A stretch of 13,208 nt of DNA from Planctomycetaceae bacterium (GCA_031276415.1 JAISNF010000077.1:1-13208), one strand, 5' to 3'; shown: positions 1 to 7,261, numbered from the stretch's first letter. Notes: generated by a model from the sequence alone, not told the origin. Made by a program: numbers and translations.

Positions 1-126
1 CTGCGTTCTCTGCGGACAATTTTTTTCCGTGTATTCAGGGGTTAAACAGATTCATTACTCTGTTAAGTGAAATTGTTGCGTTTTTGAAGCGGCGATATAT
101 TTTCCTCCCAAATGAAGAAGGTACAA

Positions 127-492
127 TCAAATAAAGAAATTAAAAAGGGGAAAAGACATACCGAGTGAACACAGGATTGAACTTTTATAGGAATATCCTG
201 ACGAACGAAAATATTGGAACCAAAAAATCGTATAAGGAATAAGTAACAATTTCCCACTTGTACTACACGCAGTTGCCCAAAATTGCCAAAAGTGATATTG
301 CGGTGATTGAATCTCAACAAGGTTAAAACGAACTTCCCTAAGTGTAATATCTGCTTTCTCTTTTTTAGCATATTCAAAAGCAATAAATGGCAAAGTAATA
401 TTAATAAATCCAAGAAGTAAACACGCTAAAAGTAACCAACAAAATTGATTTCTTTTACGTTGAATTTGTGAAACATCAAGATTCAATGTCAT
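127..492 (-). CDS. Small hydrophobic membrane protein of unknown function
   Basis: I do not recognise this 121-residue protein. The open frame extends further upstream, but the ATG at 492 is chosen because a strong Shine-Dalgarno (GAGGAGAT) lies just before it and the extra upstream residues run back into the neighbouring gene. A basic N-terminus (QRKR at 11-14) is followed by a clear membrane segment at about 17-39 (WLLLACLLLGF...). A charged stretch comes next (about 42-62), then weaker hydrophobic segments at about 81-95 and 105-121. The protein ends on a hydrophobic run (FPLFNFFI), so it may be C-terminally shortened or may end inside the membrane. It lies 61 bases after the preceding gene on the same strand and is probably co-transcribed with it. 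Real coding status is likely because of the ribosome binding site; function is unknown. Confidence 0.55.
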   Translation of the reverse strand: MTLNLDVSQIQRKRNQFCWLLLACLLLGFINITLPFIAFEYAKKEKADITLREVRFNLVEIQSPQYHFWQFWATACSTSGKLLLIPYTIFWFQYFRSSGYSYKSSILCSLGMSFPLFNFFI

Positions 493-553
493 TGTTATCT
501 CCTCAATAATAAAAATTTCTAAAAAATGAAACAAAAAAAACAAACAATAATCG

Positions 554-937
554 TTACTTAGCCAATTCAACAACTTCTTTTGCCCAATTAGAAACATCAT
601 GGCAAGATTCTCTTACTATGTCATATAAAATATCTAAACAATATTTATATTTGCCATCCATTTCTGTTTCTGGTATGCCTGATGAATCCGAAATAACAAG
701 GCGATACGAAAAATCATGCCGAACTATATCATGTTCATCTGTATAGTCATACGTAAATCGAAAAAGTAAAACCGTCTTATTGTTCACTTCAGTCTCATAA
801 ACATACCCATCAAGAAATCCACCATCAAATAATGTTAGATTAATTTGTCCCCTATTTAATATTTTCCATCTAATAACTTTTGCTTGGGTAAGTTTTATCA
901 ATGCGATAGGTAATTGTTTTTCCAATGTATCATTCAT
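554..937 (-). CDS. Small soluble hypothetical protein with a KVIRWKI N-terminal motif
   Basis: The protein is 127 residues from the ATG at 937. The frame is also open to a TTG at 976 (140 residues), and neither start has a convincing ribosome binding site, so the start is uncertain. There is no signal peptide or membrane segment. The layout is an N-terminal helix (LIKLTQAKVIRWKI), a central beta-rich part (LTLFDGG, VLLFRFTYDY, SYRLVISDSSG), and a C-terminal helix (CLDILYDIVRESC...). I recall this layout from small uncharacterised bacterial proteins: helix, then K-[IV]-x-W, then a Y-x-L-x-I-x-D-x-x-G strand, then L-x-x-L-Y-x-x-V-R. That recall is not a search result. The neighbouring gene ending at 1086 seems to share it. 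No catalytic motif is visible and the function is unknown. Confidence 0.6.
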   Translation of the reverse strand: MNDTLEKQLPIALIKLTQAKVIRWKILNRGQINLTLFDGGFLDGYVYETEVNNKTVLLFRFTYDYTDEHDIVRHDFSYRLVISDSSGIPETEMDGKYKYCLDILYDIVRESCHDVSNWAKEVVELAK

Positions 938-1085
938 TTCAATTTTAGCAAAAGTTTCCACAATATTGTTTTTCAAACCATAAATAAATTTGTTATTTTA
1001 ATAAAAACTTTTATTATCCAACCATTGCAACCTTTGCGGAAAAAAAGTTGCTTCTTAATTTTATTCGTAATCAAATCAAAACCGG

Positions 1086-1502
1086 TTATCGTGGAATACC
1101 TGAGGTGTAACTTTTTTTAAGTAATTTGTCAACAAAATTTTCGGCTTCTTGTGCCACATAAAATTTATTTTTTTTAATTTCCAACTCTCGGACTAATTGA
1201 AATAATTCCTTGAACGAAGGATGATCGGGAAATTCGTATTCCTGAATATCGTTTTCATTATTCCAAAGTTGCAATTTTACACTTTTGATTTCCGCATCAA
1301 TAAGGTTCAACACACCAATAAGACGAAATATTTTCTCATCAACCAAAGTACTGAAAACATGTTCTATATCCGGTGGTAAATTAGGTGTTTGATTATCGCT
1401 ACGTAATAAAATCTTTTTATAATCAAGATTCCATCTGATTTTTTTTTGTAACGTCATTTCCTTGAGTGTTGACGACAGACGTAAAATTTTTTCTGAATCC
1501 AT
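1086..1502 (-). CDS. Small soluble hypothetical protein with a KIRWNL N-terminal motif
   Basis: This is a 138-residue protein. Its start at 1502 is well supported by a GGAG Shine-Dalgarno about 8 bases upstream. No signal peptide or membrane segment is visible. It opens with a helix and a tryptophan strand (LSSTLKEMTLQKKIRWNLDY), continues through a region with VLNLIDAEIKSVKLQLWNN strands, and ends with a charged helical region (KELFQLVRELEIKKNKF and AENFVDKLLKK). The order of elements matches the next gene downstream (554-937), so the two may be diverged paralogs; sequence identity is low and this is inference. Its first 80 bases overlap the 3' end of the upstream membrane-protein gene in another frame, which points to translational coupling or to a lost stop codon upstream. 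I do not know its function. Confidence 0.65.
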   Translation of the reverse strand: MDSEKILRLSSTLKEMTLQKKIRWNLDYKKILLRSDNQTPNLPPDIEHVFSTLVDEKIFRLIGVLNLIDAEIKSVKLQLWNNENDIQEYEFPDHPSFKELFQLVRELEIKKNKFYVAQEAENFVDKLLKKSYTSGIPR

Positions 1503-2046
1503 AACTAAACTCCGCTATTTGATTTTTTTGAAAATCTTCAATATTTCGAATAATTGTTTCCAATTTTGGTAAAAGTTTCCACAATTCGTCTTTTGGAATT
1601 TTTAGATTGGGTGAACGTTCCGAAAAATGTGATGATACTATTTCTGTTTCTTTTTTAAGTTCCTCAATATCCGACCATTCCAGTCTTTGTAGTTGGTCAT
1701 ACTTTTTAATTTGTTTACAACATTTTATAATAGCAACAAGTTGAATAATAATTTCCGCCGAAACACGTCCAATATTGGTATTATCAACATTCAAGTCGTA
1801 AACAGCCAAAATAAAATTTCGGGCATCAACAAATTGGTTATGATATTCTGACAACCTGTTTTGCAAAATCCGTTTTTGCCGTTCTGTTTCAATGGTTTCT
1901 TTGACGCTTTGCACTTTCCAAAACGTTAATAAGGTTAAAAACAGACCGATCAAACTAACCGCTAATCCGGCAATACCGCACCAATCTGCGATAGTTGTCA
2001 GCCAATTACTTTGAGCAAAAAGTAATAATTGAAATGAAATTGACAT
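1423..2046 (-). CDS. Single-pass membrane protein with a helical cytoplasmic domain, unknown function
   Basis: This 207-residue protein is not recognised. It has one strong membrane helix at about residues 22-43 (WCGIAGLAVSLIGLFLTLLTFW). A positively charged, probably coiled-coil helix follows at about 44-70 (KVQSVKETIETERQKRILQNR), and then a mostly helical soluble domain to about 180. Similar short membrane-anchored helical proteins with a W-x-x-IAGLxxSLIGLxxTxxTFxKV opening are common as unknown genes, but I have no functional assignment. The start at 2046 has no Shine-Dalgarno and sits on a tandem 10-base duplication, so it is tentative. The last 80 bases overlap the start of the next gene, and the final residues (about 180-207, polar) may be a read-through tail. 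It is the first gene after rpoB, 66 bases beyond it. Confidence 0.6.
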   Translation of the reverse strand: MSISFQLLLFAQSNWLTTIADWCGIAGLAVSLIGLFLTLLTFWKVQSVKETIETERQKRILQNRLSEYHNQFVDARNFILAVYDLNVDNTNIGRVSAEIIIQLVAIIKCCKQIKKYDQLQRLEWSDIEELKKETEIVSSHFSERSPNLKIPKDELWKLLPKLETIIRNIEDFQKNQIAEFSYGFRKNFTSVVNTQGNDVTKKNQMES

Positions 2047-2060
2047 TATCTGACATTATC
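2041..2060. repeat. Perfect 10-base tandem duplication at a gene start
   Basis: The 10-mer TGACATTATC occurs twice in direct succession. In minus-strand sense each copy carries an ATG, and because the unit is 10 bases long the two ATGs are in different frames. Only the copy at 2044-2046 opens the long frame of the membrane protein gene. It looks like a recent slippage or a duplicated insertion target, and it makes the true start of that gene uncertain. Confidence 0.7.
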
Positions 2061-2071
2061 ACAGATTGTTG

Positions 2072-2089
2072 CGGTTATTTTTGTAACCG
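2072..2089 (-). terminator. Small hairpin after rpoB, weak terminator candidate
   Basis: A perfect 6-base stem (CGGTTA / TAACCG) with a 6-base loop lies 24 bases beyond the rpoB stop codon. In the direction of rpoB transcription no U-tract follows it, so it is not a classical intrinsic terminator. The T-rich stretch lies on the other side and would suit plus-strand transcription. It may be a stabilising 3' hairpin, or it may mean that rpoB transcription continues into the unknown genes downstream. Confidence 0.3.
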
Positions 2090-2112
2090 TATATTTTATT
2101 TTATTGTTTTTA

Positions 2113-5100
2113 TTACAGTCCTCCGTTTCCGCCTGATTTTTCGAGTTGCATATTGAGGGCGAGACCGCGAATTTCATTTGTTAATACATCGAAACTGGCG
2201 GGAGTTCCGGCTTCCAACGTGTTTTCGCCTTTGACCATTGATTCATAAATTTTCGTTCGCCCTTCCACGTCATCGCTTTTAACCGTCAGCAATTCTTGTA
2301 ACGTATAAGCGGCACCGTAAGCCTCAAGAGCCCAGACTTCCATTTCACCGAATCGTTGACCGCCGAATCTTGCTTTTCCTCCCAACGGTTGTTGCGTGAT
2401 AAGCGAATAAGGACCGGTACTTCGGGCATGAACTTTGTCGTCAACAAGATGATGCAATTTGAGCATATAAATGTAACCAACGGTTGTTTCCTGATCAAAA
2501 GGTTCACCGGTTCGCCCGTCGTAAAGCCGGACTTTTCCATGTCGCGGCAAACCGGCTTTTTCAAGACAATCGTTAATATCTTGTTCAGCGGCTCCGTCAA
2601 ACACCGGAGTAATGGCTTGATAACCGAGTTTTGCAGCAGCCCAGCCGAGATGTGTTTCAAGAATCTGACCCACATTCATACGACTCGGAACACCAAGCGG
2701 ATTGAGCATAATCTCAATCGGTGTTCCATCCGCCAGATACGGCATATCTTCACGCGGAAGAATTTTGGCGATCACACCTTTGTTTCCGTGCCGACCAGCC
2801 ATTTTATCGCCAACCGAAATTACCCGCTTCGCCGCAACATACACCTTGACCATTTGAAGAACACCGCGCCGAAGTTCATCACCGCGTTTCATCGAATTGA
2901 CTTTACGATCTTTCGCATCAACCGCCGCCTCAATTGCGTGCCAATGCTTTTGATAAATTCGTTCCGCTTCTTCACGTTTCGCATCATCATTTTCGAGGTT
3001 AAGATGTTCAATTCGAAACAATTTTGGTTGTTCTGTTTCTTCACGATCAATCGAATGTCCAAGAACTTTTTCCAATTCTTCGATCAACGGTTTGAACAAA
3101 ATTTCGATTCGTTCATCTTCTTCTTTTTCAACGCGGCGGATTTCCGCATCAAACGCTTTTCGTTCATCTTCCGAAAGGCTCATTCGGCAGGAGAATTTTT
3201 GAGTTCCAATCACAATTCCTTCAACACCGGAAGGCACTTCGAGCGATTCGTTTTTAACATCTTCGCCGGCACGACCGAAAATTGCGTGCAGTAATTTTTC
3301 TTCCGGTGTGAGTTCGGTTTTCGATTTGGGAGTTACTTTTCCGACTAAAATATCGCCGGGGCGCACGTAAGTTCCAACACGAACAATTCCGGTTTCGTCA
3401 AGATTTCGCAACGCTTTTTCGCCGACATTCGGAATATCGTCCGTAAATTCTTCACGCCCAAGTTTGGTATCGCGTATTTCCACATCAAATTCTTCAATAT
3501 GAAGCGACGTGTAAGTATCTTTTTTAACCAAATCCTCGCTAATGATGATTGCATCTTCAAAGTTGAAACCGTCCCACGCCATAAATGCAACAAGAACATT
3601 GCGTCCGAGACAAAGTTCGCCGTGATACATACTTGCACCGTCAGCAATAATCTGACCGGTTTTAATTGTTTCGTTGGGTTTAACAATCGGCACTTGATTT
3701 TGGCAAGTTCGTTCATTAAGTCCGACAAATTTCCGAAGCACATATTCATCTGTTCCGGTTCCGTAGTCAATGATAATACGCTGCGAATCAACATAACTCA
3801 CTGTTCCGCCGTGTTTTGCGTGAATCAGAAGACTGGAATTGAACGCCGCTCGTCCTTCCAATCCTGTTGCAACAAGCGGCGGCTCAGAAATCAAAAGCGG
3901 AACCGCTTGACGTTGCATGTTTGAACCCATCAAAGCACGGTTGGCATCATCGTGTTCAAGGAACGGAATCAAACCGGCAGAAACTCCAATCATTTGGCTC
4001 GGCGAAACGTCAATGTATTCAACATCTTCAACCGGAACCGGATCATAATCGCCGCGATAACGAACAATAACCGTCTCGGAAATTTCGTCGGGAACAATTT
4101 TTCCGTTGTCAATTTTAATGTCCGCCGGAGCGAGTTTTGCTTCATGTTCTTCATCAGCACGAAGCCAATCAATTTTGTCGGTCAATTTTCCGTTTTCCAA
4201 TTTCCGATACGGTGAAACGAGAAATCCGAACTCATCAACTGTTGCATAAATACTGAGACTGGAGATGAGACCGATATTTGTACCTTCGGGAGTTTCAATC
4301 GGACAAATTCGTCCGTAGTGAGAAGAGTGAACATCGCGAACATCAAAACCTGCCCGTTTCCGGTTCAAACCGCCGGGACCAAGAGCCGAAAGACGCCGTT
4401 CATGAGTCAACATAGACAACGGATTGGTTTGGTCAACAACCTGCGAAAGTTCACCGCGACCAAAGAAATATTCTATCGCCGCTGAAATACTTTTCTGATT
4501 AATCACTTGACGCGGAGTGATTTCTTCATTGCCGCGGGCAGCGAGACGTTCCTGAACAGTACGGCGAAGTTTGAGAAAACCTTTTCGTAACTCTTCACCC
4601 GCCAACTCATCAATAGTCCGAAGACGCCGGTTGCCAAGATGGTCAATATCATCAATTTCCGCTGTACGGTCGCCGCCCCAAAGCCGGTTCAGATATTTAA
4701 CCGCTTCGACAATATCTTCCGCTTTAAGCGTCATTTCCTCCAACGGAATATCAATACCGAGTTTCCGGTTGATACGAAAACGACCAACCCGACCAAGACG
4801 ATAACGATTAGTATCAAAAAATTTATCGTAAAACAATTCCCGTGCTTTATCCATTTGCGGCGGATTTCCCGGTCGGAGACGCATGTAAATTTTGGCTAAC
4901 GCTTCTTCATGGGAACTGGTTTTATCTTCGGCAAGCGAATTGAGCAACAATTTATTCTTTTGCTCTTCGATGACTTCGATTCTTTTGATACCTGAACCGA
5001 GAATTTCCAACGCTTTACTTTCTGTAATCGCCTCTCCGGTTTCGACAATAATTTGACCTGCCCGTTCTGAACCTTGCGGATAAACAATATCATTGACCGC

Positions 5101-6021
5101 AACTTTTCCGCGAAACGGTGCCGTGTAAAAACTCAAATCAACGGGCTGCTCTTTTGTGATTTCCCCAACGGCGGTTTGATCTGCGGAAACTTCGGGATTT
5201 ACGGAACTTACAGAATCTACGGAATTTGCGGAATTTACTTCAACCGTTTCATTTTTCGCAGCCTTTGCTTTTTTTGATCTGGATTTAGTTTGGGCAGCGG
5301 CTTTTTGGGGTATAGGAATATTGAAATTTTTTGTTTCGATTTTAATTGTTTCCGTTTGATAAAACGCTTTCATTAGTTGCGAATTTGTTCCGTATTTATC
5401 CGACATGGCGCGGAGAAACATCATAATTGGGAGTTTACTACTCTGATCAATTTTGGCGGAGATTGTTTCTTTCCGTGTCATATTCAATTCGATCCAACTT
5501 CCGCGCTCGGGAATAACACGGCAACTGAACGTCCGGCGATCTCCGTCCATTTCTGAAACGAAATCGATTCCGGGACTTCGGTGAAGTTGGCTGACAACGA
5601 CACGTTCTGCGCCGTTAATAATAAATTCACCGCCGCCGAGCATGATTGGAATATCGCCCAGATAAACATCTTCTTCGTGGGTATTGCTTTCTTTAACAAG
5701 CCGCAAACGGACTTTGAAAGGTTTACCATAAGTCAAACGTAATTGACGGCATTCATCCGGTTCGTAGCGGGGTTTTTCGAGTTCGTAATAGCGATATTCC
5801 AAACGAATTGATTTATCGAATGTTTCGATTGGAAATATCTCGCGTAATACAGATTCAAGTCCGACATTTTCGCGTTTGAGCGGAGGAACGTCTTCCTGAA
5901 GAAAACGCTGATAACTCTGCGTCTGAAGAATCGTCAGATCAGGAATTTCATAAGTCGAATTTTGCGCTCCGAACTTGTGGACTTCGCGGAAATGAATACG
6001 GCGTTGTGAAGGTGTTGCCAT
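2113..6021 (-). CDS. rpoB: DNA-directed RNA polymerase subunit beta
   Basis: RpoB is the beta subunit of the transcription core enzyme and forms one side of the active-site cleft. The gene is full length at 1302 residues. Visible landmarks, in order, are the N-terminal protrusion/lobe (GEFIINGAERVVVSQLHRSPG near 131-151) and the rifampicin region near 515-560 (LSQVVDQTNPLS, THERRLSALGPGG, and CPIETPEGTNIGLI). Further on come KLLHAIFGRAGEDVKN near 905-925, GDKMAGRHGNKGVIAK near 1072-1088, and the C-terminal clamp segment KARFGGQRFGEMEVWALEAYGAAY near 1216-1240. The Asp, His and Ser positions most often mutated in rifampicin resistance carry the sensitive-type residues. A Lys/Ala/Ser-rich low-complexity insert occupies about residues 238-293. 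The start ATG at 6021 gives the usual beginning but has no Shine-Dalgarno. It is separated from rplL by 603 bases, and rpoC does not follow. Confidence 0.98.
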   Translation of the reverse strand: MATPSQRRIHFREVHKFGAQNSTYEIPDLTILQTQSYQRFLQEDVPPLKRENVGLESVLREIFPIETFDKSIRLEYRYYELEKPRYEPDECRQLRLTYGKPFKVRLRLVKESNTHEEDVYLGDIPIMLGGGEFIINGAERVVVSQLHRSPGIDFVSEMDGDRRTFSCRVIPERGSWIELNMTRKETISAKIDQSSKLPIMMFLRAMSDKYGTNSQLMKAFYQTETIKIETKNFNIPIPQKAAAQTKSRSKKAKAAKNETVEVNSANSVDSVSSVNPEVSADQTAVGEITKEQPVDLSFYTAPFRGKVAVNDIVYPQGSERAGQIIVETGEAITESKALEILGSGIKRIEVIEEQKNKLLLNSLAEDKTSSHEEALAKIYMRLRPGNPPQMDKARELFYDKFFDTNRYRLGRVGRFRINRKLGIDIPLEEMTLKAEDIVEAVKYLNRLWGGDRTAEIDDIDHLGNRRLRTIDELAGEELRKGFLKLRRTVQERLAARGNEEITPRQVINQKSISAAIEYFFGRGELSQVVDQTNPLSMLTHERRLSALGPGGLNRKRAGFDVRDVHSSHYGRICPIETPEGTNIGLISSLSIYATVDEFGFLVSPYRKLENGKLTDKIDWLRADEEHEAKLAPADIKIDNGKIVPDEISETVIVRYRGDYDPVPVEDVEYIDVSPSQMIGVSAGLIPFLEHDDANRALMGSNMQRQAVPLLISEPPLVATGLEGRAAFNSSLLIHAKHGGTVSYVDSQRIIIDYGTGTDEYVLRKFVGLNERTCQNQVPIVKPNETIKTGQIIADGASMYHGELCLGRNVLVAFMAWDGFNFEDAIIISEDLVKKDTYTSLHIEEFDVEIRDTKLGREEFTDDIPNVGEKALRNLDETGIVRVGTYVRPGDILVGKVTPKSKTELTPEEKLLHAIFGRAGEDVKNESLEVPSGVEGIVIGTQKFSCRMSLSEDERKAFDAEIRRVEKEEDERIEILFKPLIEELEKVLGHSIDREETEQPKLFRIEHLNLENDDAKREEAERIYQKHWHAIEAAVDAKDRKVNSMKRGDELRRGVLQMVKVYVAAKRVISVGDKMAGRHGNKGVIAKILPREDMPYLADGTPIEIMLNPLGVPSRMNVGQILETHLGWAAAKLGYQAITPVFDGAAEQDINDCLEKAGLPRHGKVRLYDGRTGEPFDQETTVGYIYMLKLHHLVDDKVHARSTGPYSLITQQPLGGKARFGGQRFGEMEVWALEAYGAAYTLQELLTVKSDDVEGRTKIYESMVKGENTLEAGTPASFDVLTNEIRGLALNMQLEKSGGNGGL
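5194..5238. repeat. 9-base tandem repeat inside the rpoB insert
   Basis: Five imperfect 9-base units run in phase with the reading frame. On the plus strand they read GGGATTTAC, GGAACTTAC, AGAATCTAC, GGAATTTGC and GGAATTTAC. They encode a three-residue repeat in RpoB (VNS, ANS, VDS, VSS, VNP read in protein order). The unit length keeps the frame, so changes in copy number would be tolerated if the insert is an unstructured surface loop. Confidence 0.8.
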
Positions 6022-6095
6022 GATTGGTTATGATTTAAAAAGTTATCGAAAACTAAACTAAATTACAGGAATTAACAAAATTTTACGAAACATTC

Positions 6096-6132
6096 ATAAT
6101 AAATATTGCCCAAACTTGGGATAATTTATTAT
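6096..6132. promoter_or_regulatory. 37-base interrupted palindrome upstream of rpoB
   Basis: Outer arms ATAATAAAT (6096-6104) and ATTTATTAT (6124-6132) are exact reverse complements. Inside them a second perfect pair, CCCAA (6109-6113) and TTGGG (6116-6120), is separated by only two bases. The whole is close to one continuous palindrome centred 75-110 bases before the rpoB start codon. As DNA it would suit a dimeric regulator; as RNA it would form a long hairpin with a small loop. No U-tract marks it as a clear terminator in the minus direction. Function is inferred from structure and position only. Confidence 0.5.
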
Positions 6133-6284
6133 TTTAACTTTAACAATACAAGATATTTTTTTCGTGTTACAAATTTCGAAATCATATTGAATTTTAAAAA
6201 AATCCCAATTTGGATTAAACAATTTTGGATTGAACATGATGTCGGATTATTCTATTCGATCAATAAAACCGGATTAGTAAAACA

Positions 6285-6397
6285 GGAAGACCCCATCAAA
6301 CTTCCATGAAAACAAAGAGTTACGGAGCGGAAATGTCCGCAGACCAGATTACTTTTACAGGGGAGGGGCATTGTTTTGCCTTTCATCTACGTAATCT
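6285..6397. ncRNA. Candidate structured RNA element between rplL and rpoB
   Basis: This compact segment is visibly less AT-rich than its surroundings and contains four complementary pairs in order. They are GGAAG (6285-6289) with CTTCC (6301-6305); GCGGA (6327-6331) with TCCGC (6336-6340) around a 4-base loop; AGATTAC (6346-6352) with GTAATCT (6391-6397); and, nested within the last pair, GGCA (6367-6370) with TGCC (6377-6380). Such clustering suggests an RNA fold, either a leader element of rpoB on the minus strand or a separate RNA on the plus strand. I do not recognise it as a known riboswitch, 6S, SRP or tmRNA. It could also be a decayed gene fragment. Covariation evidence is missing. Confidence 0.35.
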
Positions 6398-6515
6398 TTC
6401 GAGGGGAAAAAGAAAAAATTTAGAAAACCGAAATAATTATTATAATACTTCAAGTCACCTTAAAAAGGGGGGACTTAGCAAAAAAGATACCAAATCAGGA
6501 AAAAATAACAATTCA

Positions 6516-6585
6516 TGACCAGCGACCAATGATAAAACATTTTAATTTCGTTCAAATCATTTGCCGCTGATCATTGTACTTGTCA
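6516..6585 (-). promoter_or_regulatory. Imperfect long stem downstream of rplL, possible processing site
   Basis: TGAC (6516-6519) and CAATGAT (6527-6533) are complementary to GTCA (6582-6585) and ATCATTG (6570-6576), giving an imperfect stem of about 16-18 pairs with a 36-base loop. It lies 40-110 bases after the rplL stop codon. In Escherichia coli an RNase III cleavage site lies in the rplL-rpoB gap; a similar role here is only an inference from position and shape. Confidence 0.3.
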
Positions 6586-6595
6586 GTAATTAAAT

Positions 6596-6619
6596 TAAGT
6601 ATTTTTGATTAAATACTTA
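6596..6619 (-). terminator. AT-rich hairpin directly after rplL
   Basis: TAAGTATTT (6596-6604) and AAATACTTA (6611-6619) form a perfect 9-base stem with a 6-base loop, starting five bases after the rplL stop codon. The stem is almost pure A/T and is followed in the transcription direction by AATTTAATTAC rather than a U-run. It is therefore at best a weak terminator or attenuator between the ribosomal genes and rpoB, or a 3'-end stabiliser for the rplL message. Confidence 0.4.
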
Positions 6620-6624
6620 TTGAT

Positions 6625-7038
6625 TTATTTAACACTGACTTTTGCACCATTTTCTTCGAGTTCTTTTTTCAGTTTTTCGGCTTCCTCTTTGGAGACGCCG
6701 GATTTAATTTTGGTCGGAGCACTTTCAACCAATGCCTTTGAATCCGCCAAACCTCCGCCGGTTGCGTTTTTAACAACTTTAATAACCGCAACCTTTTTGT
6801 CTGCCGCAAAACTTTCAAGAACGACATCAAATTCGGTTTTTTCTTCCGGTTTTTCCGCACCACCGGCGTCACCGCCGCCAGCGGGTGCAGCCATAACCAC
6901 CGCACCGCCGGTAGCCGGCTCAATACCATGAACGTCTTTCAAATAGTCGCTCAGTTCTTTGGCGTCTTTTAAAGTTAAAGCAACAATTTTATCGCCTAAT
7001 TCTTTAATTGTCGCCGAAAATTCTCGTGTTTCACTCAT
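6625..7038 (-). CDS. rplL: 50S ribosomal protein L7/L12
   Basis: L7/L12 forms the flexible dimers of the ribosomal stalk that recruit and activate translation GTPases. The frame extends upstream, but the ATG at 7038 is chosen because it gives the usual N-terminus and is preceded by AAAGGAA; the product is 137 residues. An N-terminal dimerisation domain that binds L10 (about 1-45) is followed by an Ala/Gly-rich hinge (about 46-66). The C-terminal factor-binding domain (about 67-137) has EKTEFDVVL, KVAVIK at 82-87 and VSKEEAEKLKKELEENGAKV. The normally conserved TGLGLKEAK segment reads TGGGLADSK here, which is a slight divergence. It lies 223 bases after rplJ, its stalk partner. Confidence 0.97.
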   Translation of the reverse strand: MSETREFSATIKELGDKIVALTLKDAKELSDYLKDVHGIEPATGGAVVMAAPAGGGDAGGAEKPEEKTEFDVVLESFAADKKVAVIKVVKNATGGGLADSKALVESAPTKIKSGVSKEEAEKLKKELEENGAKVSVK

Positions 7039-7261
7039 GGAAAGGTTTCCTTTCTCGTTTGTTGCGTTGGGAAAACGCATAAATTGATGGTTAATCTTGT
7101 AATGGTTCAACTTTATACGAATTACCAGATTTCACACAAACCCGATATCGCAAAGATTCGAAAAAAATTAAATTCATCACAAGGTGATATTTGTTTTCAT
7201 TATTCCAAAACAGACAGTTTTTGTTGTTTTCAAGAACTGCCGGATTTAGGGTTGTGGGATT

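Larger units (their letters stand above)
6022..6624. other. Long rplL-rpoB intergenic region without a convincing gene
   Basis: This 603-base gap is strongly AT-rich except for a segment around 6285-6400. Short open frames exist on the plus strand (6106-6309 and 6306-6518), but they have low-complexity, Asn/Lys/Phe-rich composition, no ribosome binding site and no recognisable motif, so I do not call them genes. The gap does hold several inverted repeats (listed separately) and is much longer than usual for two genes that normally share a transcript. It therefore probably carries a processing site, an attenuator and/or a separate rpoB promoter. Confidence 0.6.

Noticed and set aside
2356..3294. 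312-residue open frame on the plus strand inside rpoB
   Set aside because: It is the antisense shadow of a strongly conserved rpoB region, with Phe/Arg/Asn-rich composition and no motif or ribosome binding site.
4400..4480. Rifampicin-resistance substitution in rpoB
   Set aside because: The main resistance positions (Asp, His and Ser of the cluster) carry the sensitive-type residues; the other differences look lineage-specific.
6306..6518. Short plus-strand frame in the rplL-rpoB gap
   Set aside because: Low-complexity, Lys/Asn-rich end and no ribosome binding site; the first part overlaps the candidate RNA stems. It could be a gene remnant but nothing supports a coding call.
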